This document shows positions 1-7,639 of a DNA stretch of 64,000 nt, piece after piece. The translations under genes and the position numbers were made by a program. The notes beneath the pieces are model-generated. The model was not told the DNA's origin. It saw only the letters and a program-made list of their open reading frames with translations, and did no database searches. This DNA is from Arthrobacter sp. Edens01. Lineage in GTDB: Bacteria; Actinomycetota; Actinomycetes; Actinomycetales; Micrococcaceae. The DNA lies in contig NZ_LKIU01000006.1 of the NCBI RefSeq assembly GCF_001307035.1, positions 248,398-312,397 on the forward strand, in the 5' to 3' direction. Numbering within the stretch: the stretch's first letter is position 1; each line of letters begins with the position of its first letter.

Positions 1-96
1 CAAACCAGCCGTAACTGGCCTCTCGCGTAAGTTGGGCAGTGGGCGCATCAGCCAATCGTCTGCCGGATCACACGAATCTTTGGCATGCTTGGATTT

Positions 97-1728
97 ATGT
101 CTAACCGAGCCGGAACACCCGCCCAGCCATCCGACCTTGTCGACCTCACCGCGCTTCTGGACGCCTATTACGACGTCGCGCCCGACACCGCTGATCCCGG
201 CCAGCGTGTGGCCTTCGGGACTTCCGGACACCGCGGCAGCTCCCTGAAGGGCTCTTTCAATGAGCCCCACATCGCCGCCATCACGCAGGCGATCGTCGAA
301 TACCGGACAGGCGCCGGCATCACCGGACCGCTGTTTATGGGCAAGGACACCCACGCTCTTTCAGAACCTGCGCAGAACACCGCCCTCGAAGTTCTCGCTG
401 GCAACGGGGTCAATGTCCTGATCGACTCCCGCACCGGTTTCACGCCGACCCCGGCGCTGAGCCATGCCATCCTCACGCACAACGCGACCCGCACCGACCA
501 GGCTGACGGAATCGTGATCACCCCGTCCCACAACCCGCCTGCCGACGGCGGGTTCAAGTACAACCCGCCCTCCGGCGGACCTGCAGATTCGGAAACCACG
601 GCCTGGATCGCCAACCGGGCCAACGAACTGCTGGAGAACGGGCTGCGCGGCGTCCAGCGTATTCCGCTGGGTGAAGCACGGCTGGCGGAGTCCGTGGGCG
701 CCTATGACTTCCTGCAGCACTACGTGGGCGACCTCGGCTCAGTGCTGAACATGGATGCCATCAAGGCCTCCGGACTGCACATCGGGGCCGACCCCATGGG
801 CGGCGCATCCGTTGACTACTGGGGTGCAATCGGCGAGCAGTACGGCCTGAACCTGACCGTAGTGAATCCCAGCGTGGACCCCCAGTTCGGGTTTATGACC
901 CTGGACTGGGATGAGAAGATCCGCATGGACTGTTCCTCCCCCGACGCGATGGCATCTCTGATTGCCCAGGCCGGGCGGTACGACATCGCCACGGGCAACG
1001 ACGCCGATGCCGACCGCCACGGCATCATCACCCCCGACGCCGGGCTGATGAACCCGAACCATTACCTCGCTGCTGCCATTGAGTACCTGTACGCCAACCG
1101 CACCGGCTGGCGCGGTGACGCGATGGTCGGCAAGACACTGGTCTCCTCCTCCATGATTGACCGTGTCACATCCAGCCTGGACCGCCGGCTCATGGAGGTT
1201 CCCGTGGGCTTCAAGTGGTTCGTCCCGGGCCTGTTGTCCGGCGAAGTGGCCTTTGGCGGCGAGGAATCCGCGGGTGCGTCCTTCCTGCGGCTGGACGGCT
1301 CGGTGTGGACTACCGACAAGGACGGCATCCTGCTGGCCCTGCTGGCGTCCGAGATCACGGCCGTCACGCAGAAGACGCCTTCACAGCACTACCGGGAGCT
1401 TACCGGCCGCTTCGGAGACCCGGTCTACGCGCGGGTTGATGCCCCGGCCACGCGCGAACAGAAGGCTGTATTGTCCAAGCTCTCGCCGTCGGACGTCACC
1501 GCCACCACGCTGGCAGGCGAGGAAATCACCGCCCGGCTTACCGAAGCCCCGGGCAACGGCGCACCCGTGGGCGGGCTGAAGGTCACCACCGAGAACGCCT
1601 GGTTCGCGGCCCGTCCCTCCGGTACCGAAGACGTGTACAAGATCTACGCCGAATCCTTCAAGGGCGCCGAGCACCTCAGCGAAGTCCAGGCCGAGGCGAA
1701 GGCCATTGTGGACTCCGTAATCTCCTAG
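97..1728 (+). CDS. pgm: Phosphoglucomutase, alpha-D-glucose phosphate specific
   Basis: Interconverts glucose 1-phosphate and glucose 6-phosphate in the cytosol, linking glycogen, trehalose and cell-wall sugar nucleotides to glycolysis. The 543-residue protein has all four signatures of the alpha-phosphohexomutase superfamily: the phosphoserine loop TPSHNP (Ser about 144), the metal loop DADADR (about 302-308), the sugar loop GGEES (about 387-391) and the phosphate loop RPSGTE (about 506-511). The N-terminal [10 protein letters not shown] is typical of the bacterial Pgm branch, and the length is normal. I prefer ATG 97 (MSNRAG) over ATG 85 because it matches family N-termini as I remember them; neither has a clear ribosome site. 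It converges on the ALDH gene across a long hairpin. Confidence 0.95.
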   Translation: MSNRAGTPAQPSDLVDLTALLDAYYDVAPDTADPGQRVAFGTSGHRGSSLKGSFNEPHIAAITQAIVEYRTGAGITGPLFMGKDTHALSEPAQNTALEVLAGNGVNVLIDSRTGFTPTPALSHAILTHNATRTDQADGIVITPSHNPPADGGFKYNPPSGGPADSETTAWIANRANELLENGLRGVQRIPLGEARLAESVGAYDFLQHYVGDLGSVLNMDAIKASGLHIGADPMGGASVDYWGAIGEQYGLNLTVVNPSVDPQFGFMTLDWDEKIRMDCSSPDAMASLIAQAGRYDIATGNDADADRHGIITPDAGLMNPNHYLAAAIEYLYANRTGWRGDAMVGKTLVSSSMIDRVTSSLDRRLMEVPVGFKWFVPGLLSGEVAFGGEESAGASFLRLDGSVWTTDKDGILLALLASEITAVTQKTPSQHYRELTGRFGDPVYARVDAPATREQKAVLSKLSPSDVTATTLAGEEITARLTEAPGNGAPVGGLKVTTENAWFAARPSGTEDVYKIYAESFKGAEHLSEVQAEAKAIVDSVIS

Positions 1729-1750
1729 CCCGTTCCTCCAACGACTTAAA

Positions 1751-1806
1751 CGAGATGACAGAAACTGCCCGTATGAGCGTTCATACGGGCAGTTTCTGTC
1801 ATCTCG
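1751..1806. terminator. Perfect 26-bp-arm hairpin between convergent genes
   Basis: Two 26-base arms (1751-1776 and 1781-1806) are exact reverse complements around a 4-base loop. The element fills the 81-bp gap between the pgm stop and the ALDH stop, so it can end transcription from both sides. There is no long T-run on either strand. The arm length and perfection exceed an ordinary intrinsic terminator, so it may instead be a copy of a dispersed palindromic repeat. Confidence 0.75.
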
Positions 1807-1809
1807 AAG

Positions 1810-3210
1810 TTAGAGAAGGCGGCGGAGGATCCGCGCCTTGAACCCGTTGTACGGCGGGTAGGCCACGCGCAGGGTGTCCAGCAGTGTTGACTTTGAGAAG
1901 ACCGGGCGTGCCTGGCTGAACGTGTCGAAGGACTGTTTGCCGTGATACGCGCCCATGCCGCTGGCACCCGCCCCGCCGAACGGCAGCTCCGGCACGGCCA
2001 GCTGCACAATTGCGGCGTTGTGGTTCACGCTTCCGGCACGGACGCCCTGCTCGAACTTCCGCTGCCGGGAGGCTGAGGACGTGAAGAGATAGGACGCCAG
2101 CGGCGCGGGGCGGGCGTTGATGATCTCCATTGCCTGGTCCAGGTCGCGGACGGTGACAACCGGAAGGATGGGCCCGAAGATCTCTTCCTGCATCACCGGA
2201 GCATCCAGGGAAACGCCGGTCAGCACTGTGGGCTCGAAATAGAGGTCCTCGCGGCTGGTACGTCCGCCCGACACTACGGTGCCGTCCGCCAGGTAGCCGG
2301 TGAGCCGGTCGAAGTGCCCCTCGTTGACGATCCGCCCGAAGTTGGCGCTGCGGGACGGATCCCGGCCCACAAACTCGCGGATCACCTTGCCGAGCGCCTT
2401 GAGGAGTTTGGGCGCTGCATCCTCGGTGACCAGCACATAGTCCGGCGCCACGCACGTCTGGCCTGCATTGATCAGCTTGCCGTAGGCCAGCCGGCGGGCA
2501 ATGGCGGTCAGGTTCCCGTCCAGTACGACGGCGGGAGACTTGCCTCCCAGCTCCAGCGTTACCGGGGTGAGGTGCTCGGCGGCGGCACGCATGACAATCT
2601 TGCCCACCCGCTCACCACCGGTGTAGAAGATGTGGTCGAACTGCTGGGCCAGCAGCGCCTGGGACGCTTCCTGGGCACCCTCAACCACCACCACGGCCTC
2701 CGGGTCCAGGTACTCGGGCAGGATCCGGGCGACGGCGGCAGAGGTGGCCGGCGCCAGCTCGCTGGGCTTGAGCACGGCCGCGTTTCCTGCGGCAAGCGCG
2801 CCGATCAGCGGGGCGAGGAGCAGCTGCACGGGATAGTTCCAGGGCGCGATAATCAGCACCACGCCCAGCGGCTGCGGTTCAATACGGGCCGACGCCGGCT
2901 GCAGGCCCAGCGGCACCGGCACCTTGGTGCTCCTGGTCCAGTCGGTCAGGTGTTTCAGCGCGTGGCCTGCTTCGGACCGGGTGATGGAGATTTCGGTGAG
3001 GTAGGCCTCCAGCGGGTTCTTGCCCAGGTCTTCTCGCAGGGCTGCGGCGAACTCCTTCTCCCGTTCGGAGAGCATCCGCATCAGGGACTTCAGCTGTTCT
3101 TTCCGCCATGCCAGGGGCCGGGTGCGCCCGCTTTCATAAACCTTGCGGACCGCGGCAACCTGTGCCGGAATACTGCCCGCCGGGGACGCTGTCCGGATAT
3201 CGGAGCTCAT
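1810..3210 (-). CDS. Aldehyde dehydrogenase, class 3-like
   Basis: NAD(P)-dependent oxidation of an aldehyde to a carboxylic acid. The 466-residue length and the sequence APWNYPVQL (about residues 120-128) place it in the short ALDH3/fatty-aldehyde branch. The catalytic Cys lies in GQTCVAP (about Cys253), the general base Glu in LELGGKSP (about Glu220), and a Rossmann GGERVGK sits about 25 residues before it. Its ATG overlaps the upstream SDR stop by four bases (ATGA), so the two are translationally coupled, which suggests an alcohol-to-aldehyde-to-acid pair. The substrate cannot be read from sequence; medium- or long-chain or aromatic aldehydes are typical of the family. Confidence 0.9.
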   Translation of the reverse strand: MSSDIRTASPAGSIPAQVAAVRKVYESGRTRPLAWRKEQLKSLMRMLSEREKEFAAALREDLGKNPLEAYLTEISITRSEAGHALKHLTDWTRSTKVPVPLGLQPASARIEPQPLGVVLIIAPWNYPVQLLLAPLIGALAAGNAAVLKPSELAPATSAAVARILPEYLDPEAVVVVEGAQEASQALLAQQFDHIFYTGGERVGKIVMRAAAEHLTPVTLELGGKSPAVVLDGNLTAIARRLAYGKLINAGQTCVAPDYVLVTEDAAPKLLKALGKVIREFVGRDPSRSANFGRIVNEGHFDRLTGYLADGTVVSGGRTSREDLYFEPTVLTGVSLDAPVMQEEIFGPILPVVTVRDLDQAMEIINARPAPLASYLFTSSASRQRKFEQGVRAGSVNHNAAIVQLAVPELPFGGAGASGMGAYHGKQSFDTFSQARPVFSKSTLLDTLRVAYPPYNGFKARILRRLL

Positions 3211-4076
3211 GCCCGGTTACCGCTTTCCTGTACAGGCTTCTCCGCTGCCTGGGCGGGACGCCCGGTGAAGTGGTCCATGGACTGGTAAACCTTGAAGACC
3301 TTTCCCGCCACAACGTCCCAGGCAGGCTGCGGCAGCAGGCCACGCAGCGCGCTGCCCAGCGGGACGGTCCAGGGCAGCTGGACCCGGGCCCTGCCTTCCA
3401 GCAGCGCCTTCCACGCCTTGTCCACGACGTATTCGGGTTCCATCAGCGGTGTCATCAGCGGACCGCGGGCACCTTCGAACATGCCGGTCTTGATGTAGCT
3501 GGGGATCAGGGTGGTGACCTGGACGTGGCCGTGCCCGGCTTCCTCCAGCTCCAGGCGAAGTGAATCGCTCCAGCCGATCACTGCCCATTTGGAGGCGGTG
3601 TAGACGCTCATCTTGGGTACAGACAGCGTCCCGGAGGCAGAGGCGACATTCAGGATCCGGGCCGGGGTGCGCCGCTCGATCATGCCGGGCAGGAACGCGC
3701 GGGTGATGTGCATCGGGGCCAGAGTATTCACGTCCATGACGGCGTCAATATCCGTTCCGGAGTGTTCCCAGAAGTACTTGCCGCGGACGATGCCGGCATT
3801 GTTGATCAGCACGTCCGGCGCACCGAGTTCCGCCAGTACGGCTTCGGCGTTTTCTGCCACTTCAGCCGCAGAGGAGACATCCAGCGTGTAGGGGCGGATC
3901 TCCGCGGATCCGAGACCGCGCAGCCGCTGCGCAGCAGCCTCCAGCGCCTCGGCATTCCGGTCCCACAGCACAACGGCCCGTGCGCCTTCGCGCACCGCCC
4001 GTTCGGCGTACAGGAGCCCCATGCCCATGGCCGCTCCGGTGATGAGTACTGTCCGTCCAGAAACTGAGATTCCCAC
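3207..4076 (-). CDS. SDR family NAD(P)-dependent oxidoreductase
   Basis: A 289-residue classical short-chain dehydrogenase. It shows the cofactor loop TGAAMGMG (about 13-20), NNAG (92-95), a catalytic serine near 146, and YTASK (Tyr159, Lys163). I chose GTG 4076, which begins MGISVSGRTVLITG, because the open frame upstream of it lies in the permease promoter region and has no SDR similarity. It sits upstream of, and four bases into, the aldehyde dehydrogenase, so it probably makes that enzyme's aldehyde substrate. The C-terminal 80 residues (IPSYIKTGMF onward) resemble SDRs acting on long-chain or lipid alcohols, but the substrate is unknown. Confidence 0.88.
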   Translation of the reverse strand: MGISVSGRTVLITGAAMGMGLLYAERAVREGARAVVLWDRNAEALEAAAQRLRGLGSAEIRPYTLDVSSAAEVAENAEAVLAELGAPDVLINNAGIVRGKYFWEHSGTDIDAVMDVNTLAPMHITRAFLPGMIERRTPARILNVASASGTLSVPKMSVYTASKWAVIGWSDSLRLELEEAGHGHVQVTTLIPSYIKTGMFEGARGPLMTPLMEPEYVVDKAWKALLEGRARVQLPWTVPLGSALRGLLPQPAWDVVAGKVFKVYQSMDHFTGRPAQAAEKPVQESGNRA

Positions 4077-4221
4077 GTATGATCCGTCCGTCACAGGCCG
4101 CCTTCGGCCCAACTGCTTTCCCGGTAAAATTCCAAGTGCGTGCAACATAGCGTGGCACAGTCGCCCCGCCGGTAACATTCTCCACGAATCAATCCCCCTT
4201 TGTCCTTTGGAAGGCACACGC

Positions 4222-5535
4222 ATGAGCAGGTTCGGCACAGACTGGAAAATCCACGGGAACGGCAGGACAGTCACTCCCGGCTCATACGTCGCACCGGATG
4301 AGCGGCTGAGCTGGCCGCGGACCATTGGCATCGGCGCCCAGCACGTCGTCGCGATGTTCGGCGCCACCTTCCTGGTTCCGCTGCTAACCGGTTTCCCGCC
4401 CGCCACCACGCTGTTCTTCTCCGGCGTCGGCACCATCCTCTTCCTGATCATCACTGCCGGAAAGGTGCCCAGCTACCTGGGCTCCTCCTTCGCCTTCATC
4501 GCGCCGATCAGCGCTGCAGTAAACCAGCACGGTCCGGGCGGAGCCCTCGGCGGCATCATCATGGCCGGTGCCACCCTGTTCCTGATCGGGCTCGCCGCAC
4601 AGCTGGCCGGAACCCGCTGGATCCAGGTCCTCATGCCGCCGACGGTCACCGGCGCAATCGTGGCGCTGATCGGGCTGAACCTGGCCCCCACCACACGCAC
4701 CAACTACGAAGCCGGCCCCATCACGGCCACGGTCACCGTCGTCGTGATCCTGCTGACCACTGTCCTGTTCAAGGGACTCATCGGCCGCCTTTCCATCCTG
4801 GTAGGCGTCCTGGCCGGTTACGTCGCCGCCATCATTCAGGGCGAAGTGGACTTCTCCACCATCAGTGACGCAGCCTGGTTCGGCCTGCCCCAGTTCACCG
4901 CCCCGACCTTCCACTTCAACGTCATTGGGCTGTTCGTGCCGGTTGTCCTGGTACTCGTGGCAGAGAACATCGGCCACGTGAAATCCGTGGCCGCCATGAC
5001 CGGGCGGGACCTGGATCCCTACACCGGCCGGGCGCTGATGGCTGACGGCGTGGCCACAATGCTGGCCGGCTCCGGCGGCGGCTCCGGAACCACCACGTAC
5101 GCCGAGAACATTGGCGTCATGGCGGCCTCCCGGGTGTACTCCACTGCCGCGTACTGGGTCGCCGGCATCACCGCGGTGCTGCTGAGCCTCTTCCCCAAGT
5201 TTGGTGCCATGATCGCCACCATTCCCCCGGGTGTGCTGGGTGGTGCCGGAGTGGTGCTGTACGGCATGATCGGCATCCTCGGCGTCCGGATCTGGGTGGA
5301 TAACCGGGTGAACTTCTCCAACCCGATCAACCTCTCCGTGGCCGGAGTTGCGCTGGTGGTTGGCATCGCGAACTACACCTGGAACGTTGGCGGCCTGACC
5401 TTCGAGGGCATCGCCCTGGGCACCGCTGCCACTCTGGTGATCTACCACGGCATGATGGCCATCGCCCGCTGGCGCGGCACCATGCCGGATGAACCCCAGG
5501 AAGACGTCGGCGCCACGCCGTCCAGCCTGGGCTAG
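4222..5535 (+). CDS. NCS2 family uracil/xanthine permease
   Basis: Proton-coupled uptake of a nucleobase, most likely uracil, across the cytoplasmic membrane. The 437-residue protein is almost entirely hydrophobic, with the 12-14 helices of the NCS2 fold. Diagnostic segments are GSSFAFIAP (substrate-facing helix 3), VAENIGHVKSV (helix 8 glutamate) and GSGGGSGTTTYAENIG (helix 10), which match the UraA branch better than xanthine or urate carriers. The start at ATG 4222 follows a GGAAGG ribosome site. It is divergent from the SDR/ALDH operon across 145 bp, where I see no riboswitch. No uracil metabolism gene is adjacent. Confidence 0.92.
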   Translation: MSRFGTDWKIHGNGRTVTPGSYVAPDERLSWPRTIGIGAQHVVAMFGATFLVPLLTGFPPATTLFFSGVGTILFLIITAGKVPSYLGSSFAFIAPISAAVNQHGPGGALGGIIMAGATLFLIGLAAQLAGTRWIQVLMPPTVTGAIVALIGLNLAPTTRTNYEAGPITATVTVVVILLTTVLFKGLIGRLSILVGVLAGYVAAIIQGEVDFSTISDAAWFGLPQFTAPTFHFNVIGLFVPVVLVLVAENIGHVKSVAAMTGRDLDPYTGRALMADGVATMLAGSGGGSGTTTYAENIGVMAASRVYSTAAYWVAGITAVLLSLFPKFGAMIATIPPGVLGGAGVVLYGMIGILGVRIWVDNRVNFSNPINLSVAGVALVVGIANYTWNVGGLTFEGIALGTAATLVIYHGMMAIARWRGTMPDEPQEDVGATPSSLG

Positions 5536-5539
5536 GAAC

Positions 5540-6649
5540 CTAGGCCCCTTCCAGGGCCGCCTGGGTGGCACGGGCAACGTAGAACGCTGCCCGTGCCATC
5601 GCATCCTCCGGGCTCTGGGCAAGGTCCAGGACGCTCACCGCTGCCTCAACCCCGTACTCAGCCAGGACCTTCGGGCCCAGCGTGATGGCCCCGGCCACCA
5701 GCACCACCGGAATACCCCGGTCAGCGGCCAACCGGGCTACCTCCAGGGGAGCCTTGCCGAAGCGTGACTGCTCGTCAATGGACCCTTCGCCGGAGAGAAC
5801 CAGGTCTGCCCGCGAAAGAGCCGGCTCCAGGCCCACCAGTGCGGCAATGAGCTCAAAACCGGGCTCGATTCCGGCATCGGTGAACGCCAGGAAGGCTGAG
5901 GGGAATCCGCCGGCGGCCCCTGCCCCGGGGATATCGACGTCGATGCCCGTTGCCTCTTGAAGCAGGCGCGCCCAGTTTGCCAGGGCTTCATCCAGCAGCA
6001 GCCGTGCCGAGGAATCCGCTCCCTTCTGTCCGCCGAAAACGTGGGCTGCACCGTTGTGCCCGGTGAGCGGGTTGGTCACGTCCGCGGCAATCCGGATCCG
6101 GGTGTCCTTGAGCCGGGGGTCCAGTCCGGATGCATCGACAGCTGCTGCCAGGGCCAGCCCGGCCCCGCCCGGGGGTACCGGCTCACCGGCAGCGTCGAGG
6201 ATCCGCAGCCCCAGCGCTGTCAGTGCCCCGGAGCCGCCGTCGGTCATTGCTGATCCGCCGATGCCCAGGATGATCTCGCGTGCTCCGGCGTCCAGCGCCG
6301 CCGTGATCAGCTGCCCGCTGCCAAAGCTCGACGCCGCCAGGGACGTCTGCACTGACGGTTCCACGAGCATCAGGCCGGAGGAGCGCGCGGTTTCCAGGAC
6401 CGCCGTCGTGCCGTCCATCGCCCAGACTGCGGTCACTTCGCGGCCCAACGGTCCGCGGACCCCGGTGGAGCGCTCGACGGCGCCCGCGGCGAGAGCCGCC
6501 TCCAAGGTTCCCTCGCCGCCGTCGGCCACCGGAATCCGGGTAACTTCGGCGTCGGGGTAGACCGCAAACACCCCCTGCGCCATGGCGGCAGCGGCTTCCT
6601 CAGCGGTGAGGCTGCCTTTGAACTTGTCCGGGGCTATGAGCACGCGCAT
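5540..6649 (-). CDS. Glycerate kinase (GarK/GlxK family)
   Basis: Phosphorylates glycerate with ATP, feeding it into lower glycolysis. The 369-residue protein opens with MRVLIAPDKFKGSLTA, the family signature that supplies the substrate-binding Asp and Lys, and has VADGGEGT (about 45-52), GGSAMTDGG (about 132-140) and SGEGSIDEQS (about 284-293). I chose ATG 6649 because an AGGATGGG ribosome site sits at proper spacing, whereas ATG 6658 has its purine run touching the codon. It converges on the permease with four bases between stops. No glyoxylate-pathway partner is nearby, so the source of glycerate is not shown by context. Confidence 0.93.
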   Translation of the reverse strand: MRVLIAPDKFKGSLTAEEAAAAMAQGVFAVYPDAEVTRIPVADGGEGTLEAALAAGAVERSTGVRGPLGREVTAVWAMDGTTAVLETARSSGLMLVEPSVQTSLAASSFGSGQLITAALDAGAREIILGIGGSAMTDGGSGALTALGLRILDAAGEPVPPGGAGLALAAAVDASGLDPRLKDTRIRIAADVTNPLTGHNGAAHVFGGQKGADSSARLLLDEALANWARLLQEATGIDVDIPGAGAAGGFPSAFLAFTDAGIEPGFELIAALVGLEPALSRADLVLSGEGSIDEQSRFGKAPLEVARLAADRGIPVVLVAGAITLGPKVLAEYGVEAAVSVLDLAQSPEDAMARAAFYVARATQAALEGA

Positions 6650-6688
6650 GGTTCCCATCCTGCCAGCCGCCGCCGGAGCAGGACAGTT

Positions 6689-7507
6689 CTACGCGCCGGC
6701 TCCCTGCGGCCAGGCTCCGCGGGCGGAGAGCACCGAAGCGAGCAGGTCCGCGCGGTCCGAGACCAGTCCGTCGACTCCCAGGTCCAGCAGTCCTTCCATC
6801 AGCGGGCGGGTGTTGATGGTCCAGACGTGCACCTCGATTCCGGCGGAATGGCAGCGCCGGACAAAAGCCGGCCGCACTACCGGCACCCCGCGGAAGCTCA
6901 CCGGAACCTGCACCGCCTGAAATCTTCCCAGCCGCGCAATCAGCCGTCCCAGACCCAGCGGTGAGAGGAGCAGCAGTGCAGCCGTTGAGAAGGATCCGGC
7001 AGAACTCGCGGCCGGGCTGGAGAGCCGGCGCAGGCAGTCCAGCCGGCGCCGGTCCGAGAAGGACGTCACGAGCACCCGGTCATGGGCCTGGTGCTTTTCG
7101 ATCAGGGCCGCCAGAGCCGCAGCTCCGGCGGCGTCCTTGATGTCCACGTTCAGGCGAACATCAGGCCAGCGGACCAGGACGTCCTCCAGCGTGGGGATCG
7201 GCTCGGTGCCGCCCACCCGGACTCCTGCCAGCTCGCGCAGGCTGTAGGCGCTCAGAGGTCCGGTGGAATCGGTAACCCGGTCAAGGGTCTCATCGTGGAA
7301 CACCATGAGGACGCCGTCGCTCGTGGTGCGGACATCCGTTTCCAGGTAGCCGAAGCCCAGGTCAACGGCGGCTTCGAAGGAGGCCATGGTGTTCTCCAGC
7401 CCGTCCGGGCTGAAACCGCGGTGGGAGAGGCCAATTGGCTCCGAAGCCCCTGACGGGTGCGCAGATGCAGGAGCGGGCGGCATGAAGTACGGCAGTTTCT
7501 GGCTCAC
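6689..7507 (-). CDS. Glycerophosphodiester phosphodiesterase family protein
   Basis: Hydrolyses glycerophosphodiesters to an alcohol and glycerol 3-phosphate. The 272-residue TIM-barrel protein keeps HRG (29-31), the metal ligands in LETDVR (about Glu56 and Asp58) and FHDETLDR (His71, Asp72), and the C-terminal VHVWTINT. No signal peptide is evident, so it is predicted to be cytosolic and UgpQ-like. Residues about 165-190 contain an unusual alanine/leucine-rich hydrophobic stretch that could contact membrane. It is divergent from the MprF-like lipid operon across 132 bp, which fits a role in recycling phospholipid head groups. Confidence 0.9.
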   Translation of the reverse strand: MSQKLPYFMPPAPASAHPSGASEPIGLSHRGFSPDGLENTMASFEAAVDLGFGYLETDVRTTSDGVLMVFHDETLDRVTDSTGPLSAYSLRELAGVRVGGTEPIPTLEDVLVRWPDVRLNVDIKDAAGAAALAALIEKHQAHDRVLVTSFSDRRRLDCLRRLSSPAASSAGSFSTAALLLLSPLGLGRLIARLGRFQAVQVPVSFRGVPVVRPAFVRRCHSAGIEVHVWTINTRPLMEGLLDLGVDGLVSDRADLLASVLSARGAWPQGAGA

Positions 7508-7639
7508 AGGGTGTACTTTATCTCCGGTTGCCGCCCGTCTTCGGCTTCTCCCCGGTCCGCCGGTGGGGTCCCGGAACTAGACTTGCTCCACCGAGGGCGG
7601 GGGCCTTCGGTGCCGCGCCGGCAAACCCTGGAGGTGCCC

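Noticed and set aside
2314-3288. 324-codon plus-strand ORF opposite the aldehyde dehydrogenase
   Set aside because: Antisense to a full-length ALDH with intact catalytic residues; its composition is typical of a shadow frame.
4077-4221. Purine or other riboswitch upstream of the permease
   Set aside because: The 145-bp gap shows no conserved aptamer pairing that I can recognise and is shared with a divergent promoter.
4384-5622. Long 412-codon minus-strand ORF opposite the nucleobase permease
   Set aside because: It is an antisense shadow in GC-rich DNA; the plus-strand frame encodes a clear NCS2 permease with a ribosome site.
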